Positions 1 to 8,074 of a DNA stretch of 64,000 bases are shown one piece after another (the stretch's first letter is position 1; each line of letters opens with the position of its first letter). The position numbers were made by a program, and so were the translations under genes. Under the pieces are notes generated by a model, which was not told where the DNA came from, ran no database searches, and saw only the letters and a program-made list of their open reading frames with translations. The stretch comes from Geovibrio ferrireducens (lineage in GTDB: Bacteria; Chrysiogenota; Deferribacteres; Deferribacterales; Geovibrionaceae): assembly GCF_026226615.1 (NCBI RefSeq), contig NZ_JAJAPB010000007.1:1-64000 (forward strand). Direction: 5' to 3'.

Positions 1-52
1 TTGTTCCTACGTTGACGTGGGGCTTCGTTCTAGCAAACTTAGCTTTAGCCAT
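1..52 (-). CDS. tuf: Elongation factor Tu, 5' end only
   Basis: Reading the minus strand from 52, the first 17 codons give MAKAKFARTKPHVNVGT, the hallmark N-terminus of EF-Tu, the GTPase that delivers aminoacyl-tRNA to the ribosome. An AGGAGGA ribosome binding site lies just before the ATG. The gene leaves the window at base 1. The position directly after a tRNA-Thr is the classic tRNA-tufB arrangement. Confidence 0.95.
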   Translation of the reverse strand, partial: MAKAKFARTKPHVNVGT

Positions 53-75
53 CTGGGTCTCCTCCTGAATTTAAA

Positions 76-149
<74 letters not shown>

Positions 150-211
150 GCAAAAACGCAAAAAAGGGGCGAACTGGTACGGTTTCGCCGCCTTTGAAAG
201 CACTTGAAAAA

Positions 212-285
212 AGCGGGTAACGGGACTTGAACCCGTGACCCTCAGCTTGGAAGGCTGATGCTCTAGCCAACTGAGCTACACCCGC
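212..285 (-). tRNA. tRNA-Gly (anticodon TCC)
   Basis: Minus-strand cloverleaf with acceptor GCGGGTG/TACCCGC, anticodon stem TCAGC/GCTGA and loop CTTCCAA, so the anticodon is TCC. Third tRNA in the four-tRNA-tuf transcript. Confidence 0.97.
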
Positions 286-309
286 ATATGGCTTATAAAA
301 AAAAAGAAG

Positions 310-392
310 TGGGGAGAGGAGGATTCGAACCTCCGAAGTCTTACGACAACAGGTTTACAGCCTGCCCCCTTTGGCCGCTTGGGTATCTCCCC
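310..392 (-). tRNA. tRNA-Tyr (anticodon GTA)
   Basis: Minus-strand class II tRNA of 83 nt with acceptor GGGGAGA/TCTCCCC, anticodon loop CTGTAAA and a long variable arm, as expected for bacterial tRNA-Tyr. Second in the tRNA-tuf cluster. Confidence 0.97.
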
Positions 393-482
393 TTCTTATT
401 TAACTTTTATTTATGCCGCCCTCAAAGGAGCGGCTTAACCGACCGCCTCTACAGGCAATCGACTGCTAAAAGCCTCGTTTAT

Positions 483-507
483 AAGAGCCGGGGGGCACCC
501 GGCTCTT
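483..507 (-). other. Perfect 10-bp hairpin in tRNA spacer
   Basis: AAGAGCCGGG (483-492) pairs perfectly with CCCGGCTCTT (498-507) around a 5-nt loop, between tRNA-Thr(TGT) and tRNA-Tyr. No T-run follows on the minus strand, so a role in tRNA precursor processing is more likely than termination. Confidence 0.5.
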
Positions 508-514
508 CAAGTGA

Positions 515-587
515 AGCTGGTGATAGGAATTGAACCCACAACCTACTGATTACAAGTCAGTTGCTCTACCGATTGAGCTACACCAGC
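515..587 (-). tRNA. tRNA-Thr (anticodon TGT)
   Basis: Minus-strand cloverleaf with acceptor GCTGGTG/TCACCAGC, anticodon stem ACTGA/TCAGT and loop CTTGTAA, giving anticodon TGT. First gene of the thrU-tyrU-glyT-thrT-tufB-like transcript. Confidence 0.97.
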
Positions 588-659
588 ATTTCATCCAAAA
601 ACAGGAAACTTCTGCCGCGAACAGACAATTCAGTCTGCCAGCGCCTTTAGCGAAGTGAG

Positions 660-688
660 AGCATATAGAAGAGAGGCTTCCTTGTCAA
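660..688 (-). promoter_or_regulatory. Sigma-70 promoter of tRNA-tuf operon
   Basis: On the minus strand a perfect -35 TTGACA (683-688) is followed after exactly 17 bases by TATGCT (660-665), about 70 bases before tRNA-Thr(TGT). This is the only strong promoter upstream of the cluster. Confidence 0.8.
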
Positions 689-868
689 GTATTTTTTTGA
701 CATTTTTCCGTCCCTTTTTCAGGCAGGCTTTCAAGCCGAAACAAGTGATGCGGCTTGAGAAATCTACCCCTGTGCTCTGCACTTTCAGGAAGGAAAATAT
801 TGCATATCCTTTCACCTTTGTCAATCCACTATTTTATGCTTTTGAAGAAAAAAATCACACTGTCCCTG

Positions 869-1711
869 CTACTCTCTTTTTTCCGCAAAACCGCTGGTGG
901 AATACACCCTTCCGTCCTCTTTCATATAGTATTCCCCACCGTAAGGGTCTTTAGGCAATGCGGCGATGAATCCCTTCTCCGCAAGTTCATTCAAGGAGGC
1001 TGGTTTCTCTGAATACCTGCTCTCGTACTCCCTAACCGCTTTCTCTATTTCAATAGCGCCTTGCAGCGCCAGAAGCCTCTTTTCATACAAAGCACGCACC
1101 TTTTCGTTCCCTGTACTGTTCATCATATCCAGAAGAAAGGCAGCAGCGACCTCATGTCTGCCGGAATCGTATGCCAGTCTGGCGGCAAGCGTTCCATAAA
1201 AGGACGGTGCGCCCTTTAGCTTTGCGGCACGGGCAATATACTCCGCACCTTTCGCACTGTCCTTAAGGAAGTAATAGTAAATAAACCCCAGATTATACAG
1301 CAGCCTGTGGCTTTCCGGTCTGTACGAAATCCCCTTTTCAAGGAGCCTTACAGCCTCTTCCGCCCTGCCTGCGCTCCATGCAAGGGTCAGTGCGGAAAAA
1401 TAATATGTATCATAGAAATACGGATCAAGTTCAGAGGAAGCATTCACGGTTGTTTCAAACCAGTCCCAGTCCTGCCCTTTGATTATCGCCCTGTCCTCAA
1501 GCATTTTGCCGACATAAAATATAGCTGAAAGCAGGCGGTTGTCTGCGGCGAGACTCTTAAACTCAAGTGATGTAAAACGGATCAGCTGTCCGGGGACTGC
1601 CACTGAGCGCTCGAACCTCGCATCAAAATCAGCCTTCGGCGCAATCACTGCTCCGCTGAGCCAGATATGCAGTGGAATAAGAAGGCACAGCAGACCGACG
1701 GACAGTCTCAC
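869..1711 (-). CDS. TPR-repeat envelope protein, third gene of pilin-linked ABC operon
   Basis: 280 aa. Residues 1-25 form a signal peptide or membrane anchor. Residues about 90-220 are helical with TPR-like periodicity (YYFSALTLAWSAGRAEEAV and HRLLYNLGFIYYYFLKDSA). The C-terminus ends in a short domain around LPKDPYGGEYYM. It overlaps the ABC permease gene by 4 bases and completes an operon with the ATPase, next to a pilin gene. Myxococcus PilG/PilH/PilI form an ABC-type system needed for pili, and a PilG-like role is inferred from context only. Confidence 0.75.
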   Translation of the reverse strand: MRLSVGLLCLLIPLHIWLSGAVIAPKADFDARFERSVAVPGQLIRFTSLEFKSLAADNRLLSAIFYVGKMLEDRAIIKGQDWDWFETTVNASSELDPYFYDTYYFSALTLAWSAGRAEEAVRLLEKGISYRPESHRLLYNLGFIYYYFLKDSAKGAEYIARAAKLKGAPSFYGTLAARLAYDSGRHEVAAAFLLDMMNSTGNEKVRALYEKRLLALQGAIEIEKAVREYESRYSEKPASLNELAEKGFIAALPKDPYGGEYYMKEDGRVYSTSGFAEKRE

Positions 1712-2496
1712 GGAAACTCCCTGCGGCTGAAAATAATACCCGCAAGAACAAGAAGAACGGCGGAATATACCAGTGCGTAGAGGATCGAGCCTGTGTATAT
1801 ATCAAGGGGAGGCATTATTCCGTTAGCGGCTACAGTTTTGTAATCCAGCGATGAGAAGTCTGGTACTATGTATTTAACAATATTCAGAAAACCGGATAAG
1901 CCCGCATAAGCTTCGGATGTGCCTGCGTATGTCAGCACCTCAGCGAGGCTTTGCCCCGCTATATATATAAGGACGGAGAATATCAAAACAGTGAAAGATG
2001 TCGTAACGAAGGAACTGAAAAAAATGATTACCGCATTCAGAAAAACACACTTCACGAGATCCGCTAATGCGGCAAGTGCGTAAGCATTCCACGAAAAGCC
2101 TTTGAAATATCCGGGCATGGCGGATTTCATAAGCAGTATGGGAATGTGGGTGAGGAGGAAAATTATACTGTAAGCGGAAATCAGCAGCAGAGCCAGACCT
2201 GCGAACTTGCCGAAAATGTATCTCCGGCGGGATATGTTCCGTCCCAGCACAAAATATATCGTGCGCCTGTCCAGATCCTTTGCCACCAGACCGACTGATA
2301 CGGAAAAACTTATGAGCAGTCCGGCCAGCGACATTGCCCCCAGATTAAAATCAGCAATAACTTTGCTTAAGTCCTGCATGAAAAAGCGGGCGAATACAGC
2401 GCTGAGAAACATAATGATAAGCGAGAAAATAACAATAGCATACAGCACTCTGTTCCGCACTCCCTCAAGGAAGGTGATAAAGCATACCTGCGTCAT
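1708..2496 (-). CDS. ABC-2 type permease, PilI-like
   Basis: 262 aa with about six hydrophobic segments, starting with IVIFSLIIMFLSAVFARFF and ending with ILYALVYSAVLLVLAGIIF. It is the membrane partner of the ATPase encoded just upstream (start overlaps the ATPase stop by 4 bases). The KDLDRRTIYFVLGRNISRRR loop is typical of ABC-2 family permeases. The substrate cannot be read from the sequence. Linkage to pilA suggests a part in pilus function. Confidence 0.8.
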   Translation of the reverse strand: MTQVCFITFLEGVRNRVLYAIVIFSLIIMFLSAVFARFFMQDLSKVIADFNLGAMSLAGLLISFSVSVGLVAKDLDRRTIYFVLGRNISRRRYIFGKFAGLALLLISAYSIIFLLTHIPILLMKSAMPGYFKGFSWNAYALAALADLVKCVFLNAVIIFFSSFVTTSFTVLIFSVLIYIAGQSLAEVLTYAGTSEAYAGLSGFLNIVKYIVPDFSSLDYKTVAANGIMPPLDIYTGSILYALVYSAVLLVLAGIIFSRREFP

Positions 2497-3341
2497 CGTA
2501 CCGCCTCCTCAAAAATACGCTCAAGGGCGTTATCTGCGGATTTCACCGTAACTGCGCTGAATCCTTTGTTTTTCATGGATTCCATGAAGCTCACGATCTC
2601 TCCGGAATCAGTGAGAACTCCCACCGTGTTTTCGTATTCCACAGTTTTTAATCCTGTCAGAGAAGATCTTAAGGCCTCGCTTTTATTAAAGACAACCTCA
2701 GCCTGTTTAGAAGCGAGGAGAAGTTCCTCCTTAGTGAGCATTCGGACGATTTTACCTTTGTTCATAATCGCTGCTGTGTCACAGAGGCGTTCGGCATCAC
2801 TCAATATGTGGGAGCAGAAAAGCACAGTCGCCCCCTTCTCCTTCATCTTCGTGATAAGCTCATACACCATCCTGCGCCCCAACGGATCAAGCCCGCTCAT
2901 GGGCTCATCAAATATAACGAGATCAGGTTCATGAATGAGCGCAGCAGCGATACCGGAGCGCTGGACCATGCCTTTGGAAAATGTACGGAGCTGTTTATTG
3001 AGATTTTCAGTCATGCCGACTTTCTCTGCCATGGATGATATGCGTTCCATAATATTGTCTTTTATTCCGGAGGAAGCCAGCGAGAAGGTCAGAAGCTCTT
3101 TCAGGGTAAGATAATCATAATAATACGGATTTTCCGGAAGGTAGCCTATGTTCCGGCTGTTTAGCTTAACAGTTCCGGATGTGGGGCGGACAAAACCCAT
3201 AATGGTTTTGATTGTAGTAGACTTGCCCGCTCCGTTCAGTCCGAGAAGGGCAAAAACCTCACCCTTTTTCACCTCAAAGCTTATGCAGTCCACTGCGGTT
3301 TTCTTTTTTATGCGCTTTACAAGGGAATCTATCTTAATCAT
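2493..3341 (-). CDS. ABC transporter ATP-binding protein, PilH-like
   Basis: 283 aa from the ATG at 3341 (an in-frame start further upstream at 3383 is unlikely because the promoter lies inside that extension). Walker A is GLNGAGKST, the signature region is FSKGMVQR, Walker B is DLVIFDEP, and the H-loop is VLFCSHIL. It energises the ABC-2 permease encoded downstream. The single nucleotide-binding domain suggests a homodimeric ATPase working with two permease subunits. Confidence 0.9.
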   Translation of the reverse strand: MIKIDSLVKRIKKKTAVDCISFEVKKGEVFALLGLNGAGKSTTIKTIMGFVRPTSGTVKLNSRNIGYLPENPYYYDYLTLKELLTFSLASSGIKDNIMERISSMAEKVGMTENLNKQLRTFSKGMVQRSGIAAALIHEPDLVIFDEPMSGLDPLGRRMVYELITKMKEKGATVLFCSHILSDAERLCDTAAIMNKGKIVRMLTKEELLLASKQAEVVFNKSEALRSSLTGLKTVEYENTVGVLTDSGEIVSFMESMKNKGFSAVTVKSADNALERIFEEAVR

Positions 3342-3347
3342 AAGCGG

Positions 3348-3356
3348 ATTATAGCA
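3348..3356 (-). promoter_or_regulatory. Extended -10 promoter abutting ABC operon start
   Basis: The minus strand reads TGCTATAAT at 3356-3348, a perfect -10 box with the TGn extension. The ATG of the ATPase follows 6 bases later and no ribosome binding site lies between, so a transcript from this promoter would be leaderless or nearly so. No good -35 is visible. Confidence 0.5.
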
Positions 3357-3409
3357 TGTTAAATATAAGGATGAAATAAACAAGTGGGAAAGAACAGTTC
3401 AACAGTTCG

Positions 3410-3553
3410 CTTCTTTGCAAAGGAGTGTTGGGGAGGATTTAAAAAGACAAATAAGGTTGTTTTGTTCCAGCTCATCTCCAGTGCATCATTGAGAAACCGA
3501 ATTGGGAAACAGTCGCAAAGAAATCCCCCTCTGGTCCCCCTTTGCAAAGGGGG
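3410..3553. repeat. Inverted pair of CCTTTGCAAAGG-type repeats
   Basis: A 31-bp unit at 3410-3440 (ending GGGGAGGATTT) and a 33-bp unit at 3521-3553 (starting AAATCCCCCT) are imperfect reverse complements. Each contains a palindromic CTTTGCAAAG core, extended to a perfect 18-bp palindrome at 3536-3553. They lie between pilA and the ABC operon. This type of dispersed palindromic repeat occurs in many bacterial genomes. Confidence 0.55.
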
Positions 3554-3565
3554 AAGTTTAAACAC

Positions 3566-3597
3566 AAAAAAAGCCGACCGGATAAACCGATCGGCTT
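3566..3597 (-). terminator. Rho-independent terminator of pilA
   Basis: On the minus strand AAGCCGATCGG-TTTAT-CCGGTCGGCTT forms an 11-bp stem with one G-T pair and is followed by a run of seven T. It starts 27 bases after the pilA stop codon. A T-run on the plus side (3601-3606) could make it bidirectional. Confidence 0.85.
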
Positions 3598-3623
3598 GGA
3601 TTTTTTAAGCTACTGAGTTGTTC

Positions 3624-4121
3624 CTAGGGCTCTTCTTCCTCTTCAGCGGGGTTGCACGCGTCAACGCCGGCAGTTCCTTCAAGACCTGTTTCACCTGTCT
3701 GAATTGTGGGGGCGGTGTTAGTTGCGCCGTAGCAAATGGTACCACCGTTTGTGTGCTTTGTTACAACATTGTAATCTGTTCCATCATCAGCACCTGTACT
3801 TGCGAGTCCAACCCATGCGCTGAGAGTAACTGTTTCCGCTTCTCCATTACCATCAGTAGAAGCTGTTAAATCCAATACGCCGCTTGTTGCAGCAGGAGCA
3901 CCGTTCTGGGCAACCTGAGGATATTCCTGATAGTCGGCAAACCAGCCCTCAAGAGAAGACTGAACGTTTCTCAGGTCTGACTGAGCAGCTGAGTTATAAG
4001 CTCTGGAACGATATTTGGCAAACTGGGGGATTGCGATAGCGGCAAGAATACCGATGATTGCAACAACCACCAGAAGCTCGATAAGAGTAAAGCCTTTTTT
4101 AGTTTTTTCGATCCTCATCAT
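3624..4121 (-). CDS. pilA: Type IV major pilin (PilA-like)
   Basis: 165 aa prepilin. The leader MMRIEKTKKG is cleaved before FTLIELL, and Glu5 of the mature protein is present. The next 25 residues form the hydrophobic N-terminal helix, and an FAKYRSRAYNSAAQSDLRNV segment is typical of the GspG/PilA family. The rest is a globular domain with a likely disulphide pair near the C-terminus (CYGATN and VDACNP). It ends in an acidic tail, AEEEEEP. The ribosome binding site AGGAGGT lies 7 bases before the ATG at 4121. It is followed by its own terminator. Confidence 0.92.
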   Translation of the reverse strand: MMRIEKTKKGFTLIELLVVVAIIGILAAIAIPQFAKYRSRAYNSAAQSDLRNVQSSLEGWFADYQEYPQVAQNGAPAATSGVLDLTASTDGNGEAETVTLSAWVGLASTGADDGTDYNVVTKHTNGGTICYGATNTAPTIQTGETGLEGTAGVDACNPAEEEEEP

Positions 4122-4378
4122 AAAGGATACCTCCTGAAGTAGAAAAAATATCTTTTCGGCATGAAATTTCGCTTTTAAAAAGCAACTTCTAAAGACAGTG
4201 TACCATAAAATTAACCACAGAAAAGTTTTTATGCAAGTTAATTTTCACACACAGGTTCCTTAACATGCTAAGTGGCTGAATACAAGGGGCTTTGAGGCAT
4301 TCAGCTTTTTGTAAAATATTTATGGGTAAAGTTTATTTAAAAATAATAAATAAATGAATAATAAGGAATATCAAAACC
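4122..4378. other. pilA upstream noncoding region
   Basis: No gene. The minus strand contains a TGGTACACT extended -10-like element at 4197-4205, about 75 bases before pilA, as the best sigma-70 candidate. I see no clear sigma-54 site. On the plus strand GCTGAAT/ATTCAGC (4274-4304) closes a hairpin followed by TTTTTG. Confidence 0.35.
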
Positions 4379-4407
4379 TTGACAGTTTTTTAAGACAAAC
4401 ATAGAAT
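4379..4407 (+). promoter_or_regulatory. Promoter of tRNA-Leu
   Basis: TTGACA at 4379-4384, a 17-bp spacer, and TAGAAT at 4402-4407, 19 bases before the tRNA. It keeps the tRNA expressed after phage integration because it lies on the host side. Confidence 0.8.
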
Positions 4408-4425
4408 ACGCATCCTTCATATCAA

Positions 4426-4508
4426 GCCGAAATGGCGGAATGGTAGACGCAGCGGACTCAAAATCCGCCGGTGGCAACACCGTGGGGGTTCGAGTCCCCC
4501 TTTCGGCA
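4426..4508 (+). tRNA. tRNA-Leu (anticodon CAA), integration site
   Basis: 83-nt class II tRNA with acceptor GCCGAAA/TTTCGGC, anticodon stem GCGGA/TCCGC, loop CTCAAAA, and a variable arm GGTG-GCAA-CACC. Its last 53 bases recur at 47426-47478, so the gene is the prophage attachment site and was restored by the phage copy. Confidence 0.97.
4456..4508 (+). repeat. attL core (tRNA-Leu 3' half)
   Basis: 53 bp from the anticodon loop to the discriminator base, repeated at 47426-47478 with a single C/T difference in the variable arm (4480 versus 47450). The crossover lies somewhere within it. Confidence 0.92.
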
Positions 4509-4519
4509 TCAATGGTTTA

Positions 4520-4552
4520 AGCCCCTTTAAGATATAAAGGGGCTCTTTTTTT
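4520..4552 (+). terminator. Terminator after tRNA-Leu
   Basis: AGCCCCTTTA and TAAAGGGGCT form a 9-10-bp stem followed by a run of T. It lies just inside the prophage and would both end the tRNA transcript and insulate the phage from it. Confidence 0.8.
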
Positions 4553-4571
4553 ACACTCGTATTACACTTAC
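4548..4571 (+). other. Candidate integrase arm-type site, left
   Basis: A 24-bp stretch with two TTACACT units (TTTTTACACT and TTACACTTAC) matches 22 of 24 bases at 47275-47298, in the same orientation, next to the integrase gene. A further TTACACTTCAC follows at about 4590. Paired short repeats beside att cores are usual for arm-type integrase binding sites. Confidence 0.55.
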
Positions 4572-4589
4572 TCAGCGCATCTTGCGCAG

Positions 4590-5405
4590 TTACACTTCAC
4601 TCATAAATGTTTCGATACTCAACTCCTCCTTCGGTTCATAATTCATGATGAGGAGCTCGGAAACGGCCTTGTGTTCGTTCCCTACTGTGTATGTGGTGCG
4701 AACATCCTCAATCAGGAAATCTGCGAAAATAGCCCTTATTTCGGGCGTATCATTGATACTGAGAATGAACTTGCCTTTTATCCCTGCCAACAGCCTTGCG
4801 AGATCCCCGAAATCATCTCTGGAGAATATGTCAGCGCCGTAGTCATCCTCGCACCCGAAATACGGCGGATCAAGATAAAAAAAGGTATCTGAGCCATCGT
4901 ATTTACAGATGCACTGCTGATATGCCAGATTTTCGATATTTGTGCGGGAAAGCCGAAGATGGGCAGCCGAGAGATCCTCTTCAATCCGCAACAGATTCAG
5001 GCGAGGCGGACTCGTTACGGAATATCCGTAATTCTGTCCTGTCAGCTTTGCTCCAAAGGCTGTTTTAATAAGATAATAAAAGCGAACGGCTCTTTGAATG
5101 TCCGTGAGGCTCTCCGGAGGGGTAATGCTGTATTTTTCGAACTGTTCACGGCTCACGAGCATATATTTAAACTGCCGGATGAACTCTTCGAGATGAGATT
5201 GAGCGATCCTGTAAAGATTGACAAGATCGCTGTTGATGTCATTAATAGTCTCAACTCTGGATTGTTCTTTAGTGAAATAGACATGAGCCCCGCCGCAGAA
5301 AACTTCAACGTAGCAAGTATGCGGCGGGATCTTCTTGACGATTGTGTCGGCGAGCTTAGATTTCCCTCCGAGCCATCCTATAAGTGCTTTAATAACACAC
5401 CTCAA
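4590..5405 (-). CDS. D12-class DNA N6-adenine methyltransferase
   Basis: Up to 271 aa. N-terminal GWLGGKSKLA (FxGGK-type SAM motif), EVFCGGAHV, NDINSDLVNLY, and the catalytic DPPY at about 179-182 place it in the Dam/D12 family, which methylates adenine in short duplex sites. It is a paralogue of the enzyme at 28639-29463 and both end in ELSIETFM. The start is uncertain: TTG at 5405 is the only usual codon and no clear ribosome binding site precedes it. It lies beyond the tail fibre genes at the very end of the prophage, a typical place for cargo, and probably protects phage DNA. Confidence 0.88.
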   Translation of the reverse strand: MRCVIKALIGWLGGKSKLADTIVKKIPPHTCYVEVFCGGAHVYFTKEQSRVETINDINSDLVNLYRIAQSHLEEFIRQFKYMLVSREQFEKYSITPPESLTDIQRAVRFYYLIKTAFGAKLTGQNYGYSVTSPPRLNLLRIEEDLSAAHLRLSRTNIENLAYQQCICKYDGSDTFFYLDPPYFGCEDDYGADIFSRDDFGDLARLLAGIKGKFILSINDTPEIRAIFADFLIEDVRTTYTVGNEHKAVSELLIMNYEPKEELSIETFMSEV

Positions 5406-5439
5406 TTGACAAAAATTAGAGGACTGCTATCATACCGCT

Positions 5440-5538
5440 TGCCTGATCGGGCACAAAACGGACAGTAACAGACCTCGGTCTGTATCGTGTTGTCGCACGA
5501 TGTCTATGGAGGTCTTGTCTCCGTGGACTGCTGTCCAC
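5440..5538. other. Cluster of five short hairpins
   Basis: Perfect inverted repeats follow each other: TGCC/GGCA (5440-5453), ACAGACC/GGTCTGT (5468-5483), ATCGTG/CACGAT (5484-5501), GGAG/CTCC (5508-5522) and GTGGAC/GTCCAC (5523-5538). There is no ORF. It lies just after the end of the late tail operon, so it may be its terminator region or a small structured RNA. Confidence 0.4.
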
Positions 5539-5567
5539 TGTTTTACAAGTTCAGCGTTTTTCAGTAG

Positions 5568-5672
5568 CTAAAAATACATCTGTTTTAACATCCAGAGAGT
5601 TTTAGCGCCCCAACCAACAGCCGCACCAACTATAAAAGCCACAAAAAATAATATTCCGGTCGTTAACGTCAT
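5568..5672 (-). CDS. 34-aa single-span membrane protein
   Basis: ATG at 5672 with an AGGAGG ribosome binding site 7 bases upstream. The product begins MTLTTGILFFVAFIVGAAVG and ends WGAKTLWMLKQMYF, one transmembrane helix with a positive C-terminal side. It is the last gene of the tail operon, directly after the fibre chaperone. I do not recognise a family. It could be an inner-membrane cargo protein or a small lysis accessory. Confidence 0.6.
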   Translation of the reverse strand: MTLTTGILFFVAFIVGAAVGWGAKTLWMLKQMYF

Positions 5673-5685
5673 AGCGTCCTCCTTT

Positions 5686-6078
5686 TTATATTTCCGGCAT
5701 TGCCGGCCACTCTATATCGAACGGAAAGCCCGTTTGGAGTGTTATATTCCTCAGTGCCTGTCTATATGCCCGCACAGAGACGCTGATGGCTTCATCAAGC
5801 GGATAGTCCGGCATGATGAGATAGTCTGTAGCCCTGAGCAGTGCATCACGCTCAGCGCGAACTGCCGCCGCTATCTGTGCGGCCTTTTCTTCGTCAGTGA
5901 GCAGTTCCGCCGGGTCGACAGCGATAATTTCGCCGTCGCGCTCTAAAATATGCTTTCCGGCACTCTGTTCAGCAAGCAGAGTCTCCCACGCTTCAACTGT
6001 TAACTCAATTGCGCCATCAGGTATTGTTTCATGAATATCAGAGTGATAAAACCCGTTTTTAAAATATATTTTTTTCAT
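5686..6078 (-). CDS. Phage tail fibre assembly chaperone (APC/Tfa-like)
   Basis: 130 aa. The N-terminus MKKIYFKNGFYHSDIH resembles fibre-attachment domains. The C-terminus RDALLRATDYLIMPDYP ... YRQALRNIT ... GFPFDIEWP is the signature of phage tail assembly chaperone proteins that follow fibre genes. It probably helps the adjacent 660-aa fibre fold and trimerise and is not part of the mature tail. Confidence 0.85.
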   Translation of the reverse strand: MKKIYFKNGFYHSDIHETIPDGAIELTVEAWETLLAEQSAGKHILERDGEIIAVDPAELLTDEEKAAQIAAAVRAERDALLRATDYLIMPDYPLDEAISVSVRAYRQALRNITLQTGFPFDIEWPAMPEI

Positions 6079-6087
6079 AAAATCCTC

Positions 6088-8070
6088 TTAATAGCCGATA
6101 GCTATATATTTTATGTCGCCGGTATACCCGTCCCCACCAGCAGCTACTTTTGTAACAAAAAAACCGCTAGATGACACAGAACCATATTGCGCTGTTTCGA
6201 CGCTGCCAGATCCTCCGCCTGACGCTGAATTATTGAACGGAGTTATTGACAATGATACACACGCTACCGGAAACACGATCGGAAATGATATTGTCGCCGA
6301 TGCTCCGCCGACAGTCCCCCACTGAAAAATCAGCCCGGACGGCAACTTCTGATAACCGTTAGTCGTTTTCGAAGCTTGCCATTCGTCCGCAGCTAGCCAG
6401 TTTGACAAAAAAGCTGCAAGCCCAGCGGGCGTTACTGCTCTCACGGCATCTACCCCCGCGGCGGATTCTGCTGTTGTTGCAAGCTCTACAATACCTTTTG
6501 CTGTCGTGCTTGCATCTCCTGCCGTTGCCGCTGTGCCTAATCCTAACGCAGCACGTGCAGAGGCGGGGGTAGTGCCGATTGTAAGCTGATTTGATGCAGT
6601 AAAAAAAACTGACCAGTTGCCCCAGCTTGTGTTTTTGACTCTATAAACAACTTCTGTGCCAGATTGATTTATGAAAAGCTGAAAGAGATTTGTTGTTGCA
6701 CGGCGGAAAGTCATGCAATAACCGCCAACGCTCCCCGGTTTATTAGTTGCGGCGCTGCCTACCCAAACAATTGACGTTTCAGTAATTTCGTTCAAATCAC
6801 CTACATATAAATCAATCGCTTCAGAACCGAATCCGTAGTCGCCTTTCAGTAAAAAATTCATAAGTGACGCTGGGGTGACTGCTCTCGCATCATCAGTGCG
6901 GCCTTCCACCTCCGCTTGAGTTGCGAGTTCTACAACTCCTGAGTTTGTCGTTGTCGCGGCGGGGATCGATGGTATGTCAGAAATAGCTGCGACTCTGATC
7001 CATGTGCTCGACCACACGCCGCTTGTCCGCGGACGGTAATAAATACCGCCGTCATCGGGGAATGCAACTTGAATAGATACTGTATCAGAGCGTTTCAGCA
7101 TGAAGCCACATCCGCCGTCCTCCGAAGGCTTATTTGTTGCGGATGAATCATATGTAAACCAGATGCCCGCCGTCATCGACATATTAAGATTACTAACATT
7201 AAGCGGTGCAGGGCCGATCCCGTAGGCCCCGTTGGGAATCAGTTTTGCCGGGTCTATATCAGTAACGCCGGAAATAACATCCCTGTACGCGCCTTCTTTA
7301 AGATTATCTTTGCGCTCAAACGCATGAAAATTCAGAGCAGTTGAACCTATGGTTATCGGTCCGGGTGTGTTGTTCTGAAAAAGATACCCGCCGTTTGCCG
7401 TGCCTTCAACGACCGAAACCAAACTGCCAGGAAGGACATTATCAGTGTTATTAAAATCAACCGCCCTCGCCCATGCGCCGGATGCCGCAGTGTAGATGCC
7501 GTTTGATGATGCCGTGGACTGATTTTTGACTAAAACACGGTCTCCAGATGAGAGAGATACGCCGTCAACAGTCTGGAGCCCTGAAAGCGTGATATGCGCA
7601 GTTGTGGCGGCTCTCACTTTGTGCGGGTCAATGTCTGCATCGTTTACGTTCAGCACTTCCACGACTGCTTCTGATGCGTTTGAGTGCTTGCCTATGATCG
7701 TGACATTCAGCGCCGACGTTGCGCCAGACTCCAGCAGCGGCTTTGCCTTTTCAGGGTATTTTGCGATGTAGATCAGGTCTCCCTCATCATCAAACACCGC
7801 GGCCTCTCTGACGGTGAATCCGCCGACATTTTCCGGAATGCGCGCGCGGAATTTGATATGCTGACGGTTATTCGGCTGAATAGTCACGCTGAAAGTCTCT
7901 GTCCGCCAGACTTCGTTTTCCAGCGCCGTCTGGCTCTCTGACGGCTCGTAGTACGCACCGTTTGAGTCCCCCACTGCGAAGTGAGTAAAATTGATCTGCC
8001 CGCCGTTTGCGACCAGTTCATTCATTTTTTCTAAGCCGATATTCGTTAAAATCGTTTTAAATTCTGCCAT
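6088..8070 (-). CDS. Tail fibre (tail-collar type), host receptor binding
   Basis: 660 aa. Residues 1-150 are the conserved fibre-attachment domain of P2-like phages (MAEFKTILTNIGLEKMNELV). The shaft carries two copies of a GxVELAT...ARAVTPA module at about 373-408 and 517-553. The C-terminus from about residue 560 (GYQKLPSGLIFQWGTVG) resembles receptor-binding tips of gp37/gp53 type. It trimerises on the baseplate and recognises the host surface. The chaperone gene follows at once. Confidence 0.9.
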   Translation of the reverse strand: MAEFKTILTNIGLEKMNELVANGGQINFTHFAVGDSNGAYYEPSESQTALENEVWRTETFSVTIQPNNRQHIKFRARIPENVGGFTVREAAVFDDEGDLIYIAKYPEKAKPLLESGATSALNVTIIGKHSNASEAVVEVLNVNDADIDPHKVRAATTAHITLSGLQTVDGVSLSSGDRVLVKNQSTASSNGIYTAASGAWARAVDFNNTDNVLPGSLVSVVEGTANGGYLFQNNTPGPITIGSTALNFHAFERKDNLKEGAYRDVISGVTDIDPAKLIPNGAYGIGPAPLNVSNLNMSMTAGIWFTYDSSATNKPSEDGGCGFMLKRSDTVSIQVAFPDDGGIYYRPRTSGVWSSTWIRVAAISDIPSIPAATTTNSGVVELATQAEVEGRTDDARAVTPASLMNFLLKGDYGFGSEAIDLYVGDLNEITETSIVWVGSAATNKPGSVGGYCMTFRRATTNLFQLFINQSGTEVVYRVKNTSWGNWSVFFTASNQLTIGTTPASARAALGLGTAATAGDASTTAKGIVELATTAESAAGVDAVRAVTPAGLAAFLSNWLAADEWQASKTTNGYQKLPSGLIFQWGTVGGASATISFPIVFPVACVSLSITPFNNSASGGGSGSVETAQYGSVSSSGFFVTKVAAGGDGYTGDIKYIAIGY

Positions 8071-8074
8071 TTTA

